Positions 50,101 through 61,709 of a stretch of DNA of 64,000 bases are shown piece after piece. The DNA is from Anas platyrhynchos (Eukaryota > Chordata > Aves > Anseriformes > Anatidae), in NCBI RefSeq assembly GCF_047663525.1, contig NC_092589.1, positions 73,963,001 to 74,027,000 on the forward strand, read 5' to 3'. The notes below the pieces were generated by a model, which saw only the letters and a list, made by a program, of their open reading frames with translations, did not search any database and was not told the origin of the DNA. A program made the position numbers and the translations under genes. Position 1 is the first letter of the stretch, and every line of letters starts with the position of its first letter.

Positions 50101-52137
50101 GTTCCTTCTCCATCCCTCTGCTGCTGCTGTTGCCAGGTGACTGACTTGCCAGAAATACCAGGTTTGGGTTCATATATTGTCCCTGGGTGGTACCACTGGT
50201 TCGTACTGCCTTGGCATTCATGGAGGTATTACATATTGAAAGTTTTTTTCATATTCTCATATGGTGAAGCTCTGTAAACAGATCTCATTTACCAAACAGT
50301 CTGGGAAGCATCTACTCCCTGGTATGCCTTAAGAAATTTGCCATTTAAGCCTTCATGGTACTGGTTTTTCTCTGGCCATGATAAAAGGAGTGCTAGATAA
50401 GGAACCATGTTACTGAGTTATTGAGAGGAAGAAGTATTGTGCTGAGATTGTGAAGAAGATAAATTGTGTGAACTAACAAAACTTAAATGTCTACCAACTG
50501 CTGTCACTAGGCTTCACAAAACGTTCCTAAATCTGTGTTTCAAAGGAATTTGAAAACAAAGGTCTCTGTTATATAAAACTTCATGCTTTCCAGATTTGTT
50601 CTTCATGTGTTAAATCTGGAGACAAACACGTGTTGTTCCTCTGAATATAATTATTAGGAAAGCAAGAAAATGCACTGAAAAAGGTGAGGACACTAATACT
50701 TGAAACCTACATGGAATGAATGCTGGCGTACTGTAGACTGTAATGCAAATGTGTGAAACTTGTGAATAGTGTTGCTAATTACTGGAAGGGTGTAGTTGTA
50801 TTCTTCCCTCCCCTGTGAATGTCGAATGGCTCTTTCATGAGAGATCTCGGTTATTTTAATTAATTACTTGGGGGTTTAAATCTTTAAGTTACAGGTGAGC
50901 TCAGCTCTTCCCTGTGGAGCTTTTACTACGTTAGCAGTGGAGAAGGGTAATATTTGCTGCGTGATTCTCTAATGGGCTGTTGTATCCTGCTCCATTGAAC
51001 AAGACTGCTGCTTTGCTTTGGATTTCTGGTCCGTGTCCAGCATTTTTGGGGAACAGCTTGGATGGTCAGAAGGTATCACCAGAAACACATCTTCCTTTCA
51101 GCTATAGAAAAGATTGAGACCTACTGATATCTGTTGCTTTGGGAAGTTGTTGAGGACTGTAGAAAGTTGATGTAAAACTAAATGAGGTACTGATAACCAA
51201 ACGTGAAATCTTAGTAGAAGATTGACAAAATACAGAAACAGATTTATTTGGTGTTAATTTCATATCCTTATTTCAGAAAGTATTCCCCTGGCTTTTAAAA
51301 ACATTTCTCTTCTATGTGTATAACTATATGCAATCATAAAATGGTAACCTTATCAGTTACTTATGGGCTGTGGGGACTGAACCACTGCTTATTTTCCTAG
51401 CCTGGAGTATGATTACTTGTTGAAGATGTGACAAATTTAGGTCATATTTGGCATGCATTTAAATTTAGCCTGGGACTGATACATAAAGAGGTAACAAACC
51501 TAAATTGTTTTCCCTTGTGTGGCTATTGCAGCCAGGCTGCAATTTATTCCATACTGTGTTAAGTTACAATAAAAGAGACGTTCATAAAATAAAGTAGGGT
51601 AAAGAGTTCAGTCATGGAACGTTTTTTTGGTTAGCTTTCATCATTGCACCTTTAATTGTGTTAATTACTTCAAGGAACCGTCTGAGAGGCTACTTGAAGA
51701 GCAGAATCAAAGAGGAGGGGAAATAGCCTTCAGCAAACCTTTTTATGAGAACATTCTTACAATAACTTGCAGGGTAGGCATCGCTACAACAGCCACTTTT
51801 AAAATCCCTCTGCTTCACACCTCTTCTTAAAGATCATAATATTTTTGGTTTCTTAATAATTGTAGAATAAGCATACTCCAATGCCTGCAGCTAGTGGTAG
51901 AGAGCAAAGTGCCTGTCCTGTAATTGCAACTTTCTCATGTATTTTCGTTTTCGGTGTGTGCTGAGGAGAAGATTCTGAGCTGGATGAATTTAGTTCTAGT
52001 CGCTGCTGTGAGGTGGAGGTCTTCCTGAGGAGACGAAACAAGAAGTGCTCTGTCCTGGGCCTGTGGCTTCCCAGCACACAAGAGCTGGAGTATAAACAGA
52101 AAAGCTTGTGGAAAATACAAGTGTGGGTAGAATGGTA

Positions 52138-52478
52138 GCATCACGGAATGGTTTGGGTTGGAAGGGGCCTTAAAGATCACCTGGTTTCAACCCCCTGCCA
52201 TGGGCAGGGACACCTCCCCCCAGCCCAGGTTGCCCAAAGCCCCATCCAGCCTGGCCCTGAGCACCTCCAGGGATGGGGCACCCACAGCTTCACTGGGCAG
52301 TCTGTGCCAGGGCCTCACCACCCTCTGAGTGAAGAATTTCTTCCAAATATCTAATCTAAATCTCCGCTCTTTTAGTTTAAAACCATTCCCCTTGTCCTAT
52401 CCTGCACTCCCTGACACAGAGTGCCTCCCCAGCTGTCCTGTAGGCCCCCTTTAGGCCCTGGAAGGCCGCTATAAGACC
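52138..52478 (-). mobile_element. CR1 LINE 3'-end fragment
   Basis: In reverse orientation it begins with the terminal repeat remnant 'catcacggaatggtttggg', followed by 'ttggaaggggccttaaagat', 'ccccctgccatgggcaggga', 'cccaggttgcccaaagcccc', 'tggggcacccacagcttc' and 'agtgaagaatttcttcc', ending near 'ctggaaggccgctataaga'. It is about 340 bp, 5'-truncated and antisense in PDSS2 intron 1. It is the best-preserved CR1 copy in the window and the clearest sign of an avian genome. Confidence 0.97.
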
Positions 52479-55400
52479 TTCCAGTTTTTCCCTTTTTTTT
52501 TCCCTGTAAGTTATGAAGTCTTCCATTCAAACAACGCTTGCAGCTAATTTGGAAAATGCTTATTTTTTTACTGCAAATGATGTAAGACTGATTTGGTCGT
52601 TACAAATGTAATGTAACTAAGTTATTACAACTGAGATGCAGCACTAATTTGATGTGTCAAATAGCTAAAACAGTACTTACAGAAAACGTTGAAATTCATT
52701 ATGCCAAGTAAATGGAAACTGCTCGTTGGTATCATATATTAAAAAAAAAATCTTTGGTTATTTCAAGTGTAGAGAAAGTTACCCCAAACCTGATTTATTT
52801 AATTATTTTTCTTTGTGCACAAATAGTTTTAACACATTTTTTTAGACTGAGGCGGAAAGTAATCTCCAGGTAACAATATTCTATGCTATTTTAAGTATGT
52901 GTGCCCCACTGATGGTTTTTAAAGCACAAAATAATGATGACATACCGTGCAGAGGTCTCGCTTGCCTGAGGCTAGTGGTCTGCATGCAGTAGGTGCAGGC
53001 GGCTGTTTGCTGATGAAAGTGTTGAAAAGGAGCTGGGTTTCATTGCTTCTTTTTTTTTTTTTGGTGACAGTTGTCTTTTTTTTTTATTTGCTTTTAATTA
53101 TACTGCATTCAATTAACAGCTGAAATCTTTTAAACGATAAGAAAAGGATAAGGACTACCAGGAAAGAAGTTTGAAGGTTAATTTTGGCAAAAATAAGGTT
53201 CAGCTGGTTGCCTGGTAATGACAAGAAGAAGGCCAGGCAGTTGGGATGAAATGCAGCAAGCCAGAGGCAAGGTAACTTTTCAGGTAAAGGACGAGGGCCC
53301 TGACAGACTTGCTAGCAAGTGAGGAAGAGGAGAGTGACCAGTAAATTACTAGAGAAACACCTAATGAGAGAGGGAGAAGGCGAAGAAATCCGGTCTCAAG
53401 AAGCAAAAGTAATAGGGGCACATCACAGAAGTGAGATTAAAGAGCAGGCAGGTGGGGGGGGTGTGCTGCGGGCTGATCACGGGGAGGTTGTCAGACACGT
53501 ATGAAACAATTGCAGTCTGCATCCAGAGCATTCCAGCGGTTTCAGGATGTTTTCGGCTTCGAAAACCGAGCTACCGTGTATACCCTTTTCATCACTTTGA
53601 ACCAAAAACAATGGCAAGATGTATTTCAGCAGGCTAACAGCTCCCCTTACAGACACCAGTTCGTGAACTTTATTTGTCTTGCATGTTTATATCGTTCATA
53701 TACGGTCTGACAGCCTTTTTTCTGCCTGGCTGTACGCTTGCCAAGTAGAATAGGAAATATTTAGCATTTTTCATAACAATCTTTGGTATGATAAGCAGGG
53801 GATTGTAAAGGGACTTTACTTAATTGAAGAGGTATGTGAGTAACATACTAGAAGAGCTATAGGGAAGGAGAACTTTTATTAATTAAAATTTTGACATAAG
53901 GCAGAAGTGATGGTGATGTCTGAGTGTGCAAGTGGCAAAGCATTGGTTTGTTCAAATGTATTTGGACACCGAAGAATAGGAAGTGCTTTCCTGTTCTGGT
54001 GGGACTTACAAATATTGGGTATAGGGGCTTTGAGTTATGTAGTGAAGCAACTTCAGCTTTAGTTTCATAATTTGCTGAAGCATTTAGTAGTGCGTCTGAA
54101 ATCCTGCATTGGCTGTTGTAGCAGCCTTGTAATTTGAATCTGTGCACCAGTCCTGGGTAAAGGTATTACAGCTCTGTGAAGCTTTTCCTTTGTTCACGTA
54201 CATCGGACCCCGAAATGTTTATTCCTATTGCCTTAGTCATTGCATGCTTGCTTCTCAATCTTTTGGTTTGAAAGACCTCTATAGGAAAAAATAATAATGA
54301 AAAAATCTGTAGGAAAACTGAAGAGGGGAAAAAAAATCCCTAAGAAATGGGAATTCCTTTTTCCTAGAGGACAAGTAAAAGCTGTAATGAAATTGATGAC
54401 TATTGTGGAAAATGAGGTTTGCTTATATCCGAGTAGTAAACAGTCACTGAGTTCAGAAGTAAACCAAATCTTTTTTCTGTTTTCCCAATTTGGTGTCATG
54501 AACATTTGTTCTATATAGGATTAGTACCTATTACATGTTTAGTTTTGCTATATTATTGCTATTTGAATTTTTATTGCATGTTTTGGGAAGAAAGTTTGTT
54601 GGGGTGGAGAAAAAAAAAAAGCAAACCCAAAACCCTTATACTTGCAAGAAAACAAGTAATATTTTGTGAGCTTCTTTAAATACTTGAATTTTTAACCGTT
54701 CAGAGAAAACTGCTTGCAGATAAACAGGTTTTATGAGTGTAACTGAAAACCATCTTTCTGGATTTACTAAACAGTTTAGTTTCTAAAGCATGCAAGAAAT
54801 CTTTTTGTTTTGGTTGGCCGCTAAACGATGCAGTCAGGAGAACTTTAACAAGTGGCTTAAGGCAATCGTGTTGAATGGGAGAAGTGCTTGAAAGGAATCA
54901 AAATTGGCTGGAGAGGTCTTGGACTGTGGTTTCACAAGCAGCTGGGCTGGTCTGAGGGCTCTTGCTGCTGGAAGGAGCTAGCATGCTCTTCTCTTGCCTG
55001 TGCTGGCCTACCTCCCCCATGCGTTGGCTTGGGTGCTTGTCTGGCCTTTCTGTAAACTGCTTTAATTTGTTAATTCGGGGAAAAAGAAAACAGTAGGATT
55101 TTTTTTTTTTTTTTTTAATGTCAGTTTGGGTTTGTTTTCTGTTGGGCTGATCTGGTTCAGTGATGGAAGCAGCATAACTGTCTTGCAGTGCGTGATGCTT
55201 AGGTTCCTTAGGGAGGCTTTGCTGTCGTGGAAAAGTTCAGCTTCCCTTTCTGTGTCTTGAATCTTTATGGATGCTCTTGTCAGGGGTGTTGGAAGTAGCA
55301 GGCGAGCTTCTAAACTCGGTGGCACCTCATGTTCCTCTGGTTCTATACCAGCCTCTCCTTTAGTTGAGATGAAAACAAGCTGTAACAGTTCTTTTCTCTC

Positions 55401-57039
55401 CTAGGTTCCAAAATTTGGATGAATGGCCTTGAATATTGTAGGTGTCCTTTGCTGCTGCTACAGCTTGGTTTCGTTAACTAGTTCAGTTCTACGGACTGGC
55501 AACGAAGAGTAGCATCAAGCCAAGGACGCAGGCAGGTGTCTAGCTTTTCTCCGTTCACCCCTTCGCTTCAGCATGTAGTTAACAGGGGAGCACAGCTGCT
55601 GGCATCCCTCGTACACATCTGGCAGGAGCAATCCTTCCCTATTTCATGATAATTTCATTTTAATACAGAGCTCAGCGTAGGAAAGGATGTTTATCTTTCG
55701 CAGGCTTCTGAGGTGAATAGGTGTCAAATACGCCTTGAACACTTTAACAACTGGTTTTGCCTGGGCCATGGAAGGAGATCTGTTTCCCAGTTAATAGCCA
55801 ACGTCATGCCCAGTCACTCACCCGTGTTTTCTGAAATTTATTTTGCAGTAACTTACTGCATTTCAGTGCTTTTTTTTTTTTAAATACCTTGTCTGAAGAA
55901 ATCTCAGATAAGCTGAGCTGAGAATGGCTACCCTCCCAGACAGGGGAAGTGGGATGCTTAAAATCTTCCAGCTGTTTGTCAGCTCCTTAGCTCTGCTCTG
56001 AAACTGCTGTACCATCTGTCTAGCTAAAAAAGGTGCAACGAGCAAGGAGAAAAGCACGTTTCCAATTCAGATGAGTCTACTGCATCCTGTGAGATAATCA
56101 AGTCACAGATGATTATGGGAACAGTGAATTTTAAATTTTGCAGCAATAGCTTCATAAAAGACATAGAAAGATGAAGTTTGGATGAATTGAGCTTCTGGGA
56201 ATCTCAAAGGAGCAATGTCGTAACATCCTAAGTTTAAAGTAATATTTTTGTCCACTATGTGAATTTACTGTTCCTCAACTTTGCTGGTAGGTAATAGATA
56301 TTTTTCATGTGTAAAATATCATTCTATCAAAGTTAACAATACTACCTACCCTTTATTTCATGTTAGGTAGTACTAATGCCTTGAATTTGGTGAATAAAGA
56401 TTTATGAAACCTCTGAAGAGATATGAAATGTGTGGCAGGAAGATGGACTAAATTTTATAGATTTGAAATAATAAATATTCTCATGTTCACCGAATTGCCT
56501 TTTAATCTTCTTGGAGTTTAAAAGGCCTCCGACAAGAAAAGTGTGAAAGAAATATCTTATCTGCTGTTGCCATCTGCAGGACATCGTGGGAACAAACAGA
56601 GGGAAAAGGGAACAGAAATTTGGATGGCAGTTTGCAGTATCTGATAAGAAAACAGTGTTACCTCCAACAAAAAACAGAAGAAACAGGACTTCTGTCACGC
56701 TGAGCTTCATAACAAGATGTTTATTAATTTTCAGCTTCTGGGCAGCATCAGATTTGTTAGGTAGGGAATATAACGCCTCATGAGGTTTCTGCAGACATCT
56801 TTCTTCAGACTTCTTGAAAGAAATACCAATTACTTAAAATCAGACTTCCACCATGAGCTGTATTTGGGATGACTGGCCCTTTGGCTCTGCTTCCTTCTTG
56901 AAAGCTGTCTTCTCTGTCAGAAGTAATGAATCCTAAATATTTTCTTAATATTCCTCCTATCATTGTTCCTGTAAAGGCAAATCTTGGAAATAATGATGGA
57001 AATCTGCAGCCGCCCTGCTAGGTCTGTTTATTGTTCTGC

Positions 57040-57081
57040 TAGAGAAGAATAAGGCAAGGATAGAGAAGAATAAGCCAAGCC
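57040..57081. repeat. 21-bp tandem duplication
   Basis: TAGAGAAGAATAAGgCAAG and TAGAGAAGAATAAGcCAAG units lie side by side (57040-57060, 57061-57081), differing at one or two bases. Confidence 0.9.
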
Positions 57082-60000
57082 TGCACGTCTTCAGGAGCTC
57101 CAGCTGGTTTAGGGTCTCGTTGTGTGCCATCTCAGCAGCACTGGCTACAGGTGGGATTCTGACTTCTTGCAGACCAGCAAGACAAGGTATGGGGCCTTAA
57201 CCTACAGAGGGCCTCTTCAGCCTGCGTTGGGCAGTTTTCTGCCAGGTGTCTGCATACGGCGAGTTAACGATGTGGGTCACTGCAGCATCTTGACTTGGGA
57301 TCTGTATTTCAGCCCGTCTGTTGACATCTTTAGCAGGAGCTAATTTTTTTATGTCGATGTCTATCCGAGATTGTTGCTGCGGAATTTTATAATGTGCATC
57401 AAAAAACAAATGTTTTAAAAAGCACAATCTGTGGCATCCTGCACTGTGTTACTGAAGTTTGATGGATGTCTTTTTTGAGGAGCTATGCAGAAGGGAGGTG
57501 AACGATGCATGCTAACAGTGTGTCAGGTTTATAGATGTCCTGTTTCAGCAAAAACTGTGAATATCTAAAATTCCCTAGTCATTTTATTTGAAGGAGTCCT
57601 TGGACCAGTGTAGGAAAGTGGATGTGTGAAGAAAAGATTTCTGAGTGAGATCAGAGATCCATCGAGGACTTTGCTGCTGCAGAAGGGGAGATTAGATGTG
57701 TAATGATGGTAAGTCAGGGTTGATCCTGTACTTTCATCTTGTAAAATCCTGAATCAAAAGATTCTTTTAATCCCAGAAGAGTGGATTTTTCCCAGATGCA
57801 TACGCTACCACAGAAGGGGCATCAACACTTGCATCAGAAGTTGGATTCGTGAAGCAGATTCAGTACCGAAGAGTATCTTTACTCATGCTGCTGTTCTGGT
57901 GATCTTCTGAAAGCAAGAAGGAAACACTCTAATTCCTCCGTGTTATAGGACCAGGAATAAGAAGAGGCAAAGCCCCTACTTGATGACTTGATTCCTAAGT
58001 AAGATCTTGCTTGTTTAAAAAAAAAAAAAAAAATCACCACCAACAAAAGCTGTCATAAAACTATTTGTACGTGTGACTGAAAGACTGTGCCTCTCTGGCC
58101 AGGTTAACCTAGCATTATGTTCCAGAACATAAGAAGTTTGCAATTCCTGATTCAGTTCTTCACTCAGACTTGACAAAAAACAGAGTTTTGAAGCAAATTA
58201 TTGCTCCTACAAGCCCTCAGAGGAAAGAAAACAAATAGAAAACCTTAGTTCCAATTTTAAGTACGCAGTGTTTGTCAAGGTGCACATTAAACAAGTAGGC
58301 TCCAGGCCTTGAGTTCTGGGAATTATGTCTTTACTTTGTCCTTTTGTTGATTAAAAAATAAAATAAAATATGAAAGTGAACCTCAGATGTAGATCAGACA
58401 TCAAAAAGCAAGGGTGTATGGAGATGATGCTGATGGTAAATGAACAAATTAGGGGAAGTTGCTATTGGACGTCGGTCTGCAGATATGAAAGGCAAGTATC
58501 TGCTTGTAAGAGAGCATCTGGAATGAGGTGCTTCAATACAGAAGCATCAGGTTGATTTCTTTTGACAGTATTTTAATCTGTAGGGTGCTCTTTTCCATTG
58601 TTATTTGATTGCATCTTGGGTTAGAATATTATAGGTGTCTAGAAAGCCTTCAGGGATAAAGAAAAGTCTCAAATAATTTGCAGTATGTAACGTCAGCCCT
58701 TCATTTAAAGAAAGTCTGTTAGTATCTTTTTAAAGTCTTAAATCAGTACTTATTTGCTGTTGCTTATAAGTAGGAATCATAAGCAGTTTGAGATCAGCGA
58801 AGCTGTTTGGGCAGAACAGAGGATGTTTCATTATTTAAGAGTGGATGTTAACAGAAGTGCTGTGTGCTCTTGTTTAACTGAACTTCCATGGATATAGACT
58901 TCCTCTCAATAATTGATTTCCAAGGAGCTGTGGCTAAGAGTAATTCCACTAGGCAAGTTCTTGTAGTGAAAATGTGTGTATTTCTGGCCCAAGATCTTCC
59001 AAATCTAGGATTTGAATGATTTTCTTCAAAAAGAATTTGTCTATGAATGCACGTGCGGAAAAGCAAAGGTTGCCATTGGCTTGAAAGAGTAAAAGCAGAT
59101 GCCAGAGTTGATCCTCGATTAGAAGAGATTTCCCCTTGGTTTTAAGTGACATGATCAGTCTTTCCCAGTGTGCAGGAGGATAATGATGGGGTCCCATTAA
59201 CAATGGGAATTTTGTGGTTAAATCCTCACGCATCCTGCCGAATGGCCTTCACATCATGTCAGTTGTTAAGGTAGGAGCCTACTGGGCAAACTAAAGAGCA
59301 AAACTGAAACCACTTCTCAGGATAGTATTTTTCCAGCTGTTAGGAACTTCTCTATTAATTAGCAGGGCTCCAAATTTATGTTGAACTACTTGTGTGAATG
59401 TTTTTCTGTGCCCCTTTATAGAGGAGAACTTCAGAAGGTCGCTGTCCAGGTCATTTGGACCAAGAATTAGTTTTGCCATTTGGCTGTACATTTGTAATAA
59501 TAATTTGTAATAATTTATTCTGCAATGTGCTTGGGTTGCAGTGAATAAAGAAACAATTAAAAAGCCATGCAGTAGGGTGCTTGTGTCCTTGCAGCTTGAG
59601 TAGTTAGCATTTTGATATTTCTGTTCAAGAGGAAGAGCACAGAGGGAGATGGATAATTCTCTTTAACCCTTGTAAGATAACAAACAATTATTTTTCCTTT
59701 CATGGTAATGAAGGAGCCTGCCTGGACCATGGAAACTCTGGGTTCAGAGTTTTGGCTTGTCCTCCTAGCTTCTTGGAGGCTTTTCTTTCCTCTTTGTCTT
59801 TTCTTCTTAAAGAACTAGCCATCCGAGGCTTTTACTTTTGTTATGTTAACTTGATTGATGGCTGCAGGACTCCTGCTGGTAGTGAAAGTCCTGGAAGTGG
59901 ATGTGTTTCCCTAGCATAGGGCCGCTCTCCTGCCTCCTGAGCTCATGCGCAGCTGAGAGAAGCCCCAGCAGACCCGAAGTGGAAGATTGGTGGGTCACCA

Positions 60001-60708
60001 AGTCAAGAAGAGCCCTGGAGCCAGAGGGAACAGGGAGTTTTCATCGTGTGGATTTCCAATTAAAATGTAAATTAAGGCACTCCCACTGCCTGTACCTTAG
60101 AGCTGTGACCTGATGGCAGGATGACTTCCGCAGTGTTGGGAAAAGAGGACTTCCATCTGAAGTCAGGTGCCTTCTGGAGAGGAGGAATTGACTCCGTTGG
60201 GAGACCTTTTACTCTCCCCTTAACACTTTTATTTTTGTTTTTATTGAATTTGTCCACCACTCGGCAATTACATATTGTTCAAAAGGTTTGTGAACAGCCT
60301 TCCAACAGGCAAAAGGATAAAGGGAAGAGCTTCAACCAGGAACGGAGGAGATTTTCCTGATTGTGGACTACTGTGCTCATCTTGGGAACTCTGAAGACAT
60401 GTGTGGATCCATAGAGATTAAAGCGTTTATAAAACAAACGTTTGGATCTTGTAAAATTGAAGGATGCTTTTTGGGGAAAAAGTAATTGTAAGTAACTGGA
60501 ACTTTCCAAGCTTTCATGAAATTAATTTTGGTGTTCATTTGAATGTGAGTTGGAAGAATATCTCACTTGAAGTGATAATCTACACTAACAAAAGTGGTGT
60601 CATGTTAGTATCCCACTTATTAAAAATAAATAAATTAAAAAAAAAATAAGAGTTGAAAGTCTTACATGAGAGGAGGTGGGTAGATATTAAACACAGACTT
60701 GTGGTGGC

Positions 60709-60781
60709 CCTTAGAGGAAAAATTCTATCAATTCCTTTCAAGGTGCAATTCCTTAGAGGAAAAATTCTATCAATTCCTTTC
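60709..60781. repeat. Direct repeat of about 31 bp with 42-bp period
   Basis: A stretch starting CCTTAGAGGAAAAATTCTAT at 60709 recurs at 60751 with about 31 bases identical, separated by an 11-bp unmatched segment. Confidence 0.9.
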
Positions 60782-61640
60782 TAGGAGCATTTAGCAGGAC
60801 AGTAGTGACTTTTTTTTTTGTCCAAAACAACATGCTAAATTTTCAGGATCTGTCTTTTGTGTTTCTAGGAGTTGCATGCTGTAACAGTACAGCGGTATCT
60901 CAACACATGATCTTTAAAAGATGCTTGCTTACAATGGGTATGCAGTCAGATTGCTGCTTGTAAAATAACCTGTGAACACTGAATAATGTGCATTCACCTA
61001 GCCCAGAGCAAATGCAAAATAATGCAATGTATCTTGACCTTTTCTCGTGGCAGGTTAACCTGAGTCTAATTATCTGGGATTTGCCTCAGGCTAGGAGTGG
61101 ACAGGAATCACAGCTTGGCTGATTTAGTAACTTCTGACTCTTCATCGCTGGCTTTTGTGTTTACATCCTGGGCCAGGAGTGAGAGGGTAAGGAATTGGGG
61201 GTAGGACAAAGAGGGACAAACCAAAAATGCTTGTAGCAGCAGTTTTAGGAGCCTGCTAGAAACCAGCTGAAGTTCAGGTCCCTGCCTGGTGAGTGTGTTG
61301 TGATGGATGTTTCGGTGGCTTACACTCCAAATAGTGTTAGGACCAACCCTCAAATTAAAAATGGATTGGTGGAGCTGTTACTCTTACAGTTTTTTTTTCC
61401 CTTTTTGATATTGTACATAAAATGAAGCTGAGTTTTAAATGTGCAGTGTTGAAACTGATACAAATGTCTGCAGAAAAATTCTTAATTTCAATTTTTGGGG
61501 TCTTGCAGTAATTGGGGAGCTGCACTGTAAGTAGCATGTTTATATCGTTAAACTTGTCATTTCTAGTAACAATTATGGAGGTGATTTAATATCGTAATTG
61601 TATTTTCATCTGTGGCTCCAAATGTAGCCTTCGAATTGGA

Positions 61641-61709
61641 ACCACAGAATGGCTTGGGTTGGAAGGGACCTTAATCATCTAGTTCCAACCCCCTGCCATG
61701 GGCAGGGAA
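61641..61709 (-). mobile_element. Short CR1 LINE 3'-end fragment
   Basis: Reverse-orientation CR1 end: 'accacagaatggcttggg', 'ttggaagggacctt', 'atctagttccaaccccctgc' and 'catgggcaggga', after which similarity stops. It is about 70 bp, very strongly truncated. Confidence 0.92.

Noticed and set aside
56340..56372. Hairpin with TACTACCTA / TAGGTAGTA arms, vaguely let-7-like
   Set aside because: The stem is only 9 bp with a 15-nt loop and no longer pairing, far short of a miRNA precursor.
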